Source of the DNA: Trichaptum fuscoviolaceum
Taxonomy: Eukaryota; Basidiomycota; Agaricomycetes; Hymenochaetales; Trichaptaceae
Reading direction: 5' to 3'
Assembly: GCA_910574455.1 (NCBI GenBank)
Contig: CAJSYZ010000004.1
Coordinates: 248,001 to 312,000 of the forward strand
Length of the DNA: 64,000 nt
This document shows, one piece after another, positions 35,212 through 46,644 of this stretch (its first letter is position 1; each line of letters begins with the position of its first letter). Under the pieces are notes generated by a model, which saw nothing but the letters and a program-made list of their open reading frames with translations, was not told the origin of the DNA and did not search any database. The position numbers were made by a program, and so were the translations under genes.

Positions 35212-37077
35212 TTAAATGTGAGGTACAAGCTCAACCCAGTCAACCGTATCCAACGCAGCTGGAGGAAGGGAGCGAAGAGAAGTTACAGCAAGAACAAGAA
35301 GAATTATACGGGCCAATGGGTACACTAGCGCGGCCAAAAAACACAATAGCATACCTAAGTACGCGAAAACATTGAGAAGTACACAAAGTCCACCCTCAAT
35401 ATTCAAGCCATGCCATGAAATGGTAGTATGAAATGCCGTAGCACAAGATGCGATGATTCCTAAACACGCGGCTCTCCACATGAGCTGCTCCGGGCGCGAC
35501 GGAAAGCTGAAGTTCCACGCTAGGCAGTGGACTACTCCGAACACCGCTCCTGCCATAGTGGAGTTCAGCAGAAGGAATGTGCGATCGCCCTCCTCGCTGT
35601 AGTATACCGTCGAGAGCATCTCTTCGTGCATTGTACTTTCACTCAATTTAGCGATTATAGTTATGGGGCTTAATAGGAACAGATCGATGAGATTGACCAG
35701 GGATAAAAAGATGACTACGGGAAGCTTCAGCGTGAATTCTATGCAACTGCCAAAAGAGACAGCACTCGGCTAGATCGTCAAAATACAGATAATGAGAGTT
35801 AAATCAATGAATAAGAGCACCAATACTTACTTTGAAGCAAGTTAAAAGATGCGATATCGCAAGCCGCTCGTCCATAACCTCATGTACTGCTGCAGATAGA
35901 GTCTCGGGTCCCGCATTACCCTCATCGACCCTCTGCGGTGCAATCTCGGACGTCTTAGCCAGCAGCTCTTCTGCACCTTTAGTCCAAATCACCACCGGGA
36001 AGCGCACGACACGTGGCTTGCTCCACCAGAAGATGTACATCAGACTGTTTAGTCCAGCGAGAGCCGCAGTAGAGAGCTCAAGCTCGGTGATGGCCAATCC
36101 CTGCCCTGCGCGCGTGATAATTTGGACGACGAACCAGGTCAGCTGTAAGAAGGCAATCCCTTTAGAGAGCGCGTCGCCCTTGCTTTTGTCATTGATCTCG
36201 TCTTCGGTGATGGTTGGAAAGCGGACAAGGTTCTCGGGGATAAGTCGTTTCAGAGCGTCAATGGAGAGAACTCCTTCCCAGATGCTATCTTCCAGCCCGA
36301 TGTCGCGAGTATAGTTATGGGTCCACAGCCCTCCTGGCGCTTCGCGTCGATAGAAAAACTTCTCGGGAATGTGAGGTCGTTCAAGATTCGCAATTGCTTT
36401 AGTCATGTCATGCCGACTGAGTCTCATTGCGTCGTCAAATCGTGCTCTAACGTCAGATATGTATGAGGAAAGAGGATGATCATCATTGACGGATCGAGGC
36501 CTATCGAAGCGACTTCCAAGGTCGGAAGAACCGCCCCAGAAGAATTGTTCACGTGCAGTGGTGCTAAGCCTGAAACCACCCATCTGTAGTAAATGTCCAT
36601 GCGCAGTAGTCCATGAATTTCGCCTGGGATCTTCTATAGATCAACTGTTAGTGGATATCTTGGTAATTATGACCGTACAAACTCACGCGGATTCGGAAAT
36701 GCTTTCTTTGAAGCTTCATTCACTGCGTCCCTGATCATCACAGCCCCTATCCATTGCTTGAGTGCCCACATAATCATGAACTCCGGCGTGAGAATCGAGA
36801 AGATCATGAGGAAGATGCGTCGGGCCAGTAGTATCCATTTGCCCTCATTACGCAATGGCACGTTTGGGTGCACAGAGACCCATGTGCAAGCGAACGTCGT
36901 TGCGAGGCAGCTCCATACTACATCGAGGACAGTACAACTATGGCATCCAGCAGAAGGGTCCTCGCGAGCGAAGATAGGCGCATCGAACGTGGAGGACGTC
37001 GAACTGGGTGCGTAAAGGGGTACAGCCTGCGTGCCGTAGCGTTTGAGCAGGAGCGTGGCGGAGATGAGGAGGAGCAT
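35212..37077 (-). CDS. Copy F, multi-pass membrane protein of the clustered family, intact, short variant
   Basis: Exons 37077-36687, 36633-35831 and 35769-35212 join in frame to about 583 aa. Exon 1 begins MLLLISATLLLKRYGTQA and has CTVLDVVWSCLATTFACTW and FLMIFSILTPEFMIMWAL. Exon 2 has WTTAHGHLLQMGGF, a long variable region, DSIWEGVLSIDALKRLI, KSKGDALSKGIAFLQLTWF and MYIFWWSKPRVVRFPVV. Its linker after LLAKTS is roughly 90 residues shorter than in copies D, G and H, which accounts for the reduced length. Exon 3 starts PSAVSFGSC and ends LDTVDWVELVPHI. Its 5' flank (37190-37290) matches that of copy G (41660-41750), so F and G are sister duplicates. Function unknown. Confidence 0.9.
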
Positions 37078-37491
37078 AACCAATCGCAATTGATTGCGCA
37101 CATAGACGAAGGTGGGCACAGAGTAGATCGGGTAGATCTCGTTGCCTTTTAATAGGAGATGAGCGGTGGAGGCGCCGATGAACAACACATTGTGAATGCG
37201 TGCAAGGTACGGACACATTTAACATGTCCTGGAGATGCTCGGAAGAATAAAACGTGTTGTGTGCCCTGCAGAATGATAGATTGTTAGTTCGGCGCTTAGT
37301 ATCGAAAATACTAATCTTGATAGACGCTGAGTTGCCTGTTATCGATAGAGTAGGCCCACGGTCTGATGAAGCTCCCATAGTGTAGCGATGTATTCGTTGA
37401 CTCAGGTTCATTGGTTATAACAATGTACAAGGCTGTTCGCTGTTTGACGGGCGAGCGTGGTCACCGTGGTGCACTGGCAAAGTGAGACTAA

Positions 37492-38653
37492 GGGTGCGCT
37501 CGGATCCAGTGCTTGCGTAGCAGTGCCAGTTAGAAATAGCCTTTTAAGGCAACAGTACTACTCACGGCAAACATAGGTAGCTGTCTGAAGTGAAGACAGG
37601 GCGTGTGAAGCTGTGTCCCTTCTTTAGAACGATGTTATTGCGCGTGACAGGTATTCAAGCCAGATTAGGTGTTTAATAGTTAAAAAGGTAACCCGTGAGA
37701 AATAAAGTCAGTCTGGCTTTGTTCAAGGGAAACAGCTGTCTGAAACAGCCACTTGAGCCAGCCTTTCTGTGCTGCAGCGACACAGCTTTGTCACACAGTT
37801 TATCTGTCTACTTTGATGTCAGAAAGGCTGTCTTAATGGGCTGTCACACGCTGTGTCAGCCAATCTGTCTCATTGTAAGTCAGACACACGTGACAGCATA
37901 ACTGTCTTCTTTGACTGACTCGCATTTGGACACCTGTGTTAGTCACTTCAGCTGACTTTATTAGAAACAACAAGGCTACCTTTACTGCCTGTCTTTCTTA
38001 CAGATAGTCTGTCCAGACAGCCCAGCTGTTTTACTTTCAGACAGCAGTAGCCTGCTTATTGTCCCGCTCAGTACTCCACTTGATAGCCCACTCTTAACAA
38101 TTGAAACAGCTGGGCTGTCTGGACAGACTATCTGTAAGAAAGACAGGCAGTAAAGGTAGCCTTGTTGTTTCTAATAAAGTCAGCTGAAGTGACTAACACA
38201 GGTGTCCAAATGCGAGTCAGTCAAAGAAGACAGTTATGCTGTCACGTGTGTCTGACTTACAATGAGACAGTTTGGCTGACACAGCGTGTGACAGCCCATT
38301 AAGACAGCCTTTCTGACATCAAAGTAGACAGATAAACTGTGTGACAAAGCTGTGTCGCTGCAGCACAGAAAGGCTGGCTCAAGTGGCTGTTTCAGACAGC
38401 TGTTTCCCTTGAACAAAGCCAGACTGACTTTATTTCTCACGGGTTACCTTTTTAACTATTAAACACCTAATCTGGCTTGAATACCTGTCACGCGCAATAA
38501 CAACGTTCTAAAGAAGGGACACAGCTTCACACGCCCTGTCTTCACTTCAGACAGCTACCTATGTTTGCCGTGACTGCTTTTGCTTCAAACCCTGTAGCAC
38601 TGTTGCCTTAAAAGGCTAGCAACGCTATACAAGCACCGGATCCGAGCGCACCC
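37492..38653. mobile_element. Near-perfect 1.16-kb palindromic DNA transposon (Harbinger-like MITE)
   Basis: The element starts GGGTGCGCTCGGATCC and ends with its inverse complement. It is flanked by TAA on both sides (37489-37491 and 38654-38656), a 3-bp target duplication typical of PIF/Harbinger elements. The whole element is one inverted repeat: inner arms of about 480 bp (about 37553-38031 and 38104-38582) are almost identical around a roughly 72-bp loop. Outer parts pair with a few indels. Mirror-image 68-codon frames occur in both arms, differing at one residue, and reflect the palindrome and not a gene. No transposase is present. It sits between copies F and G, in the 5' flank of copy F. 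Confidence 0.85.
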
Positions 38654-38656
38654 TAA

Positions 38657-39439
38657 AAGTTCAACTTCAAGTTGGGTGGCAGTGCGGCACAGCCTGGCAT
38701 CATTCAATTTCAACCTCAAGATTATGTCATGCAGTGCCAGTTTCGGCACCGTGCCACTGGCAGCTTGACCATGACATCGCTTTTTTCCTCACCGTTTCCG
38801 AGACTCTGCCATCATCTGTACACCTCTGATCTGTGACCTTCTGAGGTTGACTTCTCCAACAGCTCTTCCGTACATCTTCTATGGTTAATCTGCTCAAGAA
38901 ATTGAGGTCCGAAAATACTTATGATGAAAACGCACTGCGGAAAACATTTGTACCGATGCTGTAATAGCTGTCGTGGCTTAATAGGTCTTACAGACAGTGA
39001 ATCAACTACGGAATTGAGCTCTCTGGAGGTACTGGCGCTGACAGACCATCAGCTTAATCCGTGTCTCTGGCTATACCCGCGCTAGAGACCGGTGCGAAGA
39101 GTGACATTCCTGGCTTATTTAAACACCGCCTGGCGCTTCTCCCTGCTTTTATTGCTAGTCACCAGACGGGCCATTTTCCACCTTGCAGAGATTTGATTGA
39201 CATTAGAATGATGGCCTGAGCTCGAATAATTCCTCGATGTTACTCTGTTAGCGTATAAACGGAAACTCGTGCGTGTCTGCGTCCACCCCTATTGCAAAGG
39301 CTTCCACAGCTTTCGGCTACCGACTTAACTCTATTGTCACAGATCAAAACTCGAATATACACTACTACGGTCGAATTACACTAGTACTTGTAACCAGATA
39401 CTGTATTCATTGCTCACAGGAGACTTGGGCGTATACGAT
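38657..39439. other. Displaced 5' flank of copy F and 3' flank of copy G
   Basis: No gene is seen. TGGCAGTG/CACTGCCA-type words recur at 38689-38765, as in other family 5' flanks. The palindromic element separates them from copy F. Confidence 0.5.
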
Positions 39440-41564
39440 TTAAATGTGAGGAACAAGCTCAACCCAATCGACGGTATCGAATGCGGAAGATGGAAGAGAT
39501 CGAAGAGTAGTGACAGCGAGGACGAAAAGAGTGATGCGGGATACGGGGTATACGAAGACCGCCAGGACAAAAGGCACCGAACCTAACACTATAAAAATTA
39601 AAATGATAAATCCTTTAAGGTCCCCTGGTTTCGCATCCCCTATATGAAACAAAAAGCTGGTATAAAAGAACGCAGCACAAGATCCAACTATTCCCAAAGA
39701 CGCAGTTCTCCACAAGATCTGCTCGCCGTGCGATGGAAAGCTAAAATGCCATGCGAGGCAGTGCACTGCTCCAAACAGTACGCCTGCGATAGAGCAAGTA
39801 CCCAGCATCGGTTTAAAGTCCGCATCCTCGCTGAAGAATATCATAAAATATGTTTCTTGCTTTGATTTGGAATCAAAGCCGGATTTGTGAGAAATCCGTA
39901 TGCTGTCTGGTTCCGAGCTTAGGACCATAGTTATGGGAATGAACAAGAAGATATCAATGAGATATAGCAAGGAAAAGATTGGGAGTGCAGCTAGTTTTAT
40001 CACGGTTTTTGCGACATTTTTGATAACGCGGATATTGGGCTATGTGGTCGAGATGTAATTATACTGTGACACGAAATCCAGAGCAAGACTTACTTTTATA
40101 CGAGCACCACGCCTAACCGACAGAACCGGATCTGAAGGGTGCGCCTCGTCTGAAACCTCCAGGTCGATAAGCCTCAGGCCGTTGCTTAAACCGTCCTGAC
40201 CAACATCTTGGAATTCGTGTCTGTCTCGCCATTGACCCCCATCTTTCTCCTTTTTTGATCTGCCTCCGAACCTTACAGAATATCGCCAGATACGGGAGAC
40301 TGAAAGGGTGGCATTTTGAGAGAAGGCTTTGACCCCCCTGCAGAAACTTGAGAGCGCCTGCTTGACTCTTCCAGTGAATGATACAAAGAACCGGGCGAGG
40401 GCGCGGAGTAACCATTTGATGGATGTCGTCGTTGCCGACCAGAGATGCCTTCGGAAGTCAAATTCCTGGTACGGGAAACTCCACGTAACATCTTCGGTCT
40501 TCGTCGCTAGAAGCTCCTCCACTCCCTTAGTCCGAATCACCACCGGAAAACGTACATCGCGGGGCTTGCTCCACCAGAAGATGTACATGATGCTGTTCAG
40601 TCCGGCGAGGGCAGCGGTAGTGAGTTCGAGTTCGCTAATCGCTAAGCCCTGCGCTGCGCGCGTGATGATTTGGGCGATGAACCAAGTGAGCTGTAAAAGG
40701 GCGATCCCTTTGGAAAGAGCGTCGCCTTTGCTCCGATCGTTGATCTCGTCCTCTGTGATGGTCGGAAAAGCAATGAGGTTTTCAATGAGAAGTTGTTTGA
40801 GAGAATCGATCGTTAGGACGCCTTCCCAGATGTCATCCGTAAGTTCATTGTCCGGGTTGTAATCGGTGGACCAGGACCCTTCTGAATTCTTGTGTCGATA
40901 GTGAAAAGGCTTGCGAATGAGATCCTCACTGCGCGAACTACTGATCCTTGCGACCATCGCGATCTGATTTATCTCCCAATAGTTTTCCTCGACAACATTC
41001 AGACTGCGAAGCATAGGACCCAAGCCTTTGAAGAAGAAGTTCTCGCGCTGAGTCGTATTTAGTCGAAATCCGCCCATCTGTAGAAAATGTCCGTGTGTTG
41101 TAGTCCATGGGCCCCTGATCGGATTTTCTAATGCTCAATCAGTATTATATAAAGTATCGATATTAGTCGTGCGTACGTGGATCGGGAGACGCCTCCTTTA
41201 TAGCTTCATTAACGGCTTCCCTTATTTTTACCGCACATCGCCATTGCTTGAATGCCCACATGATCATAAATTCCGGCGCGAGGATCGAGAAGAACATGAG
41301 AAAGAGGCGTCGCTTAAGTAACGTCCCACTACCCTCCCCTTTAAAGGGCACATTCGGATGTACGGAGACCCACGTACAAGCGAAGGTTGTGGCGAGACAG
41401 CTCCATATGATATCGAGGACCGTGCGCTGACACCCGTTGGAAGGGCTATCGCGAGCGAAGTTAGGCACTTCGAACGTGGAGGATGTGAGATTTGGTGCGG
41501 GAAGGGGTGCAGCCTGAGTTCCGTAGCGCTTGAGCAGGAACGCGGCAGTGAGGAGGAGTAGCAT
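39440..41564 (-). CDS. Copy G, multi-pass membrane protein of the clustered family, intact
   Basis: Exons 41564-41177, 41127-40094 and 40039-39440 join in frame to about 673 aa. Exon 1 begins MLLLLTAAFLLKRYGTQA, then RTVLDIIWSCLATTFACTW (one residue shorter before RTV than the others) and FLMFFSILAPEFMIMWAF. Exon 2 has WTTTHGHFLQMGGF, TTQRENFFFKGLGP, DDIWEGVLTIDSLKQLL, DRSKGDALSKGIALLQLTWF and MYIFWWSKPRDVRFPVV, then a long basic/Ser-rich linker. Exon 3 begins PNIRVIKNV and ends FDTVDWVELVPHI after about four spans. The relic at 42700-42818 resembles this copy most. Function unknown. Confidence 0.9.
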
Positions 41565-41623
41565 GTCAGATTCCGGTAGGCCGCTCAGAAGGAAAACGGT
41601 GCTGAGTAGATCTCATCGCCTCC

Positions 41624-41630
41624 TTTATAA
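41624..41630 (-). promoter_or_regulatory. TATA box of copy G
   Basis: TTATAAAGG on the minus strand, about 60 bp upstream of the start codon at 41564. Confidence 0.5.
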
Positions 41631-41770
41631 GAGGTACAGGCACAGATTAACACACAGTAGGCGCGTGTATGGTATGGACACATTCAAAATGTCCTTGAAA
41701 TGCTCGGAGGAATAAAACGTGGTGTGCGCCCTGCAAAATGATTGGATGTCAGTCTAGTCACAGTGTCACG

Positions 41771-42699
41771 AGGGGCCCGAGACGGTATTGTCGCTTGAGT
41801 AGGTCTACGGCGCAAGTAGAGTTTGAAGATTGCTGTGTCGCGCCTGATGAGATTGCATCCTTTGTGATATCTCCGGAGGTTGTTCGTAGGTGAGCGTGTA
41901 AAAGAGAGAGTTGGCTGAGTCTGAGTGGCAGTGTCGGCCACTGGCAAAACTTCGGCATCGGCACTCATTGGCAGCCTGAGCCTGCTGAGTCAGCATTAAA
42001 TTTTCTTCGGAATGTTCCCGAGACTCTCTTCTTTGGTGCAGGCTGAAAGCCATCATTTGATCTACAGCCTTCAGCATCTCACTAGTCACTACCCTCAAAT
42101 ATCTTTTTTTGCTCCTAATTCTCTCGAGTCTAAGGGCTGGAGGTACCTGCACAACGCAAGAGCACGCACGATGCCCCCACTGCGGAGAGTAAGGAATCTA
42201 CAGTGAATGCCACTCTTCCGAGTCTTAAGTGCTAGCCATTTACTTTGTAGACTTCCCTTCCTTAGCTTATCCAAGCGGGAATTGCTTTGCAACATTTATC
42301 GTCGATATCTTATATGTAGATTATCAAGATCTGCATCCTAACTGCAACTATCCCATCCCGTTTTTACCCTTCTGCCTCTTCATCCTCATAGATGTTTCTT
42401 CCTTCGACTAACAAAATCTTTGATCGATGGGTGGATGTCGTTCCGTAGATCATGCTGAAATCAAAGCATCAAATTGTGAAATACAAAGGAATGTATCGCA
42501 CGCTCGGCTGACTCAGTACCCCGATGCATTCCCTGATCACTGCCTTACCGTCCATGACTCCATCGTAGGCAAGGATCTCAAATAAAAAAGGTTGGAGGTT
42601 GTTATCTCACCTCGCGGCTGGGGCGCAGGGTTGAAGTTCACGGTGATTTTCAACGTTAAAGGTTCCAGAATTGTCGATCTGGTTACGGAGCACTTGCTG
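41771..42699. other. Intergenic region upstream of copy G
   Basis: No gene is recognised. A TGGCAGTGTC word followed by CCACTGGC lies at about 41936. The frames at 42229-42411 and 42012-42206 show no motif. Confidence 0.45.
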
Positions 42700-42818
42700 T
42701 TGGTCTTTCCGAAAATAGAGGTTCACGCTCTGAGTAGTACAAAGACCAAATCCACCCATCTACAGGACACGATCGTGCGTTGTTGTCCATGGCTCACGTA
42801 TTGGATTATCTGCCCACG
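42700..42818 (-). pseudogene. Exon 2 start relic of the membrane-protein family
   Basis: After an acceptor-like GCAG on the minus strand the sequence reads NPIREPWTTTHDRVL, then a stop, then MGGFGLCTTQSVNLYF. This aligns with NPIRGPWTTTHGHFLQMGGF...TTQRENFFF of copy G, with Gln mutated to a stop (TAG). A GTACGTACG donor-like site lies about 70 bp further upstream, but no exon 1 homology follows. Downstream similarity fades after about 40 codons. It is an isolated dead fragment. Confidence 0.75.
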
Positions 42819-43328
42819 CATCCAAAGGTATTCATACTAATTACCCTGCTGATTTGGTGTTTTTATTTTAGGCCATACGTACGTACGTGTTCGTCATCCT
42901 TGCATTTTCGATTGAAACAACCAATAACCCGCTCCTTAGACCTATCCCCTTGCGTTTCTGCTGGAAGATGTCTCATCTTTCTTTTTTACAGAGTCACAAA
43001 TACACTCCCATATTCTCAGGTAACTTCACCCAAGATGTTTCACGAAATCCTCCCGTCCTAAATCCAGATCAGTTGCTTTTTGAACGACCTTTCAGAGATG
43101 TCTATCCGGATATGAAGACTTTGTACATATTTCCACAAAAAACTCCGGGATTACTGAGATATATCTATTGAGGCTGCCGACTTGAAGTATTCACGGGGAT
43201 TGTGATTTCAGATCTAATATAGCACTCCTTCTACTTTAACCGGATAATCAAATACGGGCTCAGGACATGAGCAATACAAATCATACATTGGCCTTCAGCT
43301 ATGTGCATATGTATCACCTGTAGACAAC
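42819..43328. other. Intergenic region 3' of copy H, no gene recognised
   Basis: Frames at 42780-43171 on the plus strand lack any motif. The AT-rich sequence is probably the 3' flank of copy H. Confidence 0.4.
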
Positions 43329-45469
43329 TCAAATGTGAGGAACAAGCTCAATCCAGTCAACGGAATCAAATGCGGAGGGTGGAAGGGAGCGGAGTGAAGT
43401 GATGGCGACGGCGAGAAGGGTGATCCGGGACATTGGGTATACAATGATGGCTAGAATACTAAGATACAAAGTTGTTTGATAGTAACGGTGTCTAAAACGA
43501 CTCCAGAACCCATTCGCGCATTTATCTACGTCGTAACAAACAACACTTTGGAATGTTGCAATACATGAAACAACTATGCCCAAAGACGCAGCCCTCCACA
43601 TGATCTGCTCGACGCGTGACGAAAAGCTGAAATGCCACGCGAGGCAGTGGACTGCTCCAAAGACTGCACCTGCGACGGAAGAGGTGCCGAGAAGAGGCTT
43701 AGCATCTGCTTTCTCGCTGTAGAACATCATGGAGAACACCCTGATCTGCTCATCTATGTCGAATTTAATCGGTATCTCATATTCGTCCCCCTCATCCTTG
43801 GCCAGAATCATGGATATGGGTATGTAGAAAGCAAAGTTTATGACGTAGAGCGGTAATGACCAAAGTAACGAAAGAAAATAATCGGCAAATTGAGCAGCGC
43901 AAATAAAGATTGTGTAGAGTAGTTTCTATTTTAAATTGTGTAAGCCAAGGATTTTCGACGTGAATAAAGATACAAGGGCCGCTCACTTGCGTGGGAGACA
44001 TCTCGTCTTCTTCATAATATGAGCTAAAAGAATGTGTTTCCTCAGAAGACTCTAGGTCGACAACCTCAGAAGAGACATTGCTTTCTTCGTCTGCGGCCAA
44101 GTCATGCTTCGATTTTGTACTGTGATCTCCCTTCAAGCCTCCGATTCTTGAGAGATGGGCATACAGATAGTGAGGGACGACTCCAGCTGCACCAACGAGC
44201 TTGAGAGTTGCGCGTAAGATTTTTGCTGGTATGGATACGAGGAACGTCAAGCGGTAATTGGCCATCTCTTTCCAGAGGTACTTCCGAAAGTCGAAGTCAG
44301 CATCCGAGTCCGGGAGTCTAAACATAGTATCGTCGGATTTCTTTGCCATGCACTCCTCCACACCCTTCGTCCAAATAATTATCGGGATACGCACGTCGCG
44401 AGGCTTGTTCCACCAGAAGACGTACATAACGCTGTTTAGACCAGCGAGAGCGGCTGTAGTGAGTTCAAGCTCGGTAATTGCCAAGCCTTGCACTGCGCGG
44501 GTGATAATCTGCACGACGAACCAAGTGAGCTGTAGCAAAGCGAAACCTTTGGAGAGTGCATCGCCTTTGCTCTTGTCGTTGATCTCATCCTCGGTGATGG
44601 TAGGAAAGCGGATGAGATTTTCCTTGAGGAGTGTTTTCAGAGTATCGAATGTCAGGACGCCTTCCCACTCAAGTTCCAGATGCGACCCGGGTTCAGAGGA
44701 TTGTGAAGCACCAATTTCTCTTGAATCTTCATATTTCATCAAACGGTGACCGGGGATCAGATTATGAGCAAGCACACGGTGCATTCTCTGTTTTTCATCT
44801 CTTCTGAGTGAAGGAAAGATGTCGTACTGCTTTTTTAGGAGCGATACGCGATCATCAATGTCGACCGGAGGCGATTGTCCGTCTAGAATGGGTTGAGTGC
44901 GAAATCCAAATGCGGTAGACCCCTTCCAGAAGAAATTCTCGCGAGCCGTAGCTTTCAGTCGAAATCCGCCCATTTGCAAGAGATGGCCGTGAGTCGTTGT
45001 CCATATCTCTTGAACAGGACTCTCTTTGGATCAAAATGAGCACGCCGCATCCGATTAAGTAGTATCAATGACGCTGACCTTTGTCCGAGGATGACTTCAT
45101 GATAGCTTCATTAACAGCCTCCTTAACCATCACAGCGCCCCTCCACTGCTTGAACGCCCACATAACCATAAACTCTGGAGCGAGAATCGAGAAGAACATG
45201 AGAAAGATGCGTCGCCCCATAATTGTCCATTTTCCCTCTCCTTTGAATGGCATATTTGGATGCACCGATACCCATGTGCACGCGAACGTTGTAGCGAGGC
45301 AACTCCATAATATATCGAGGACCGTGCGGCCTTGGCACCCGTCGGATGGGTCATCGCGAGCGACGATAGGCGCCTCGAACACGGCGGATATCGGAACGGG
45401 GGCGTGAAGTGGTACAGCCTGGGTACTGTAGCGCTTGAGAAAGAATGCGAAGACAATGAGCAGAAACAT
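43329..45469 (-). CDS. Copy H, multi-pass membrane protein of the clustered family, intact
   Basis: Exons 45469-45079, 45023-43987 and 43925-43329 join in frame to about 674 aa. Exon 1 begins MFLLIVFAFFLKRYSTQA, then RTVLDILWSCLATTFACTW and FLMFFSILAPEFMVMWAF. Exon 2 has WTTTHGHLLQMGGF, ENFFWKGS, a variable region, EWEGVLTFDTLKTLL, KSKGDALSKGFALLQLTWF and MYVFWWNKPRDVRIPII, then an acidic linker. Exon 3 begins KLLYTIFICA and includes VINFAFYIPISMIL, AGAVFGAVHCLAWHFSF, ITLLAVAITSLRSLP and DSVDWIELVPHI. I chose ATG 45469 because it matches the paralogue starts. It is the most divergent of the F-G-H block. Function unknown. Confidence 0.9.
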
Positions 45470-46644
45470 AGCGAACTTGCGGCGGCTGAGCACTCAGAAG
45501 TCGGTGGATGCAGCGACGGCAAGGAAGTGGGTGACAGCTAACAAGAGAGTTATCGCCATTCGCATTGTTATCGTACGGATGATGTACGGCTGAAAAGCTG
45601 TACTTGAGAATATCGGAGTTCCAGATCATGCTTCTTGTCCTACGGGTCCATTGAAAGTCAGTTCTTCGTCTAAATTTGAATGGAACGTGTATTAGCTGAC
45701 AAACGTACCTGTGTGGCGCTGTGGGCGTACCAATTATATATCTATCGCTTGTTGATCATTATGCTCAGCCTATTAAGGTGTACGACGAAGAGGAGGTGGT
45801 GGTTTACGGTGAAGTTGAAGGCATCATGATTGCAAAAAGGTGAATTCTGTGCCGTAGTAATGACTCAGGCTTCAACTTGAAGTTGAAGTTGAAGCAATTT
45901 GTTCCCACGAATGCCAACTCCGAGAATACTCCGTCTCGGAGTCGGAGTCGTTGACACGCGACAGCAACTTTTACTATCCGTCTTATAGATGACCATACCA
46001 GTAGGTACTCTGAAAAAATCTCCACAACCATCGGTAACCCTCTCAGACTTACTGTAGATAAAATTGAGAAGATAAGCAAGACCACGTCACTGTCATAATT
46101 GATAAACTCCATTCTTCGTATTCTTCAACAGTCATTCACCATTTAACTTAACTTACTGCATTGACTGAAGTAAATCAATCAACATATGCACAGCCGTTGT
46201 GCATGTCAAAATTGCTCCGTCGTCAACTTGCTCTCGCCTCGTAGTTTTCTTCAGCGCCTTCAACGTGTCCGGGCCCGGTCTCAACTTAGAAAGTGGACCG
46301 GCCATTTACTGTAGGTACCTCGGTTGCTGTGGTCATAGTAAATAAGGGCCAATGGCATCAGCAGATTATTTAACAAATTTGTAGTTGCCCTGAGCTTGAA
46401 ACACTTTGGATTCTTGTATATAGAAAAGTTAGCGTCTTTTGAATAAAATACATTGACTTGCCCGCAAGAACTTCCCTCATTTTCAAGTTACTGTACACAG
46501 TTGCGCTGTTTCTAATACGGGCATCAATAACACTATCAAATTTGTTAGATGTTATGATAAGTTGCGAAATTCATACGGGCATATATAAATAACAAGTATG
46601 TAAGGAAGGAGAACATTTGCAACTCGCTTCTACACAAGGTTCAG
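45470..46644. other. Intergenic region, no gene recognised
   Basis: The frame 45804-46112 (minus) lacks motif or splice support. Near 45885 there are short GAAGTTGAAGTTGAAG-type simple repeats and a GTCGGAGTCG repeat at about 45938. Nothing else is seen. Confidence 0.5.

Noticed and set aside
35832..36314. Long plus-strand frames opposite family exon 2 (also at 4050, 9996, 16274, 40329 and 44258)
   Set aside because: The same antisense frame recurs opposite each paralogue because the sense sequence is conserved; there is no independent evidence of coding.
37695..38440. Two mirrored 68-codon frames (37695-37901 plus, 38234-38440 minus)
   Set aside because: They are the same sequence in the two arms of the palindromic transposon, with no domain or splice context.
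42780..43171. Two overlapping plus-strand frames
   Set aside because: No motif; they cover the degraded exon 2 relic and the copy H flank.
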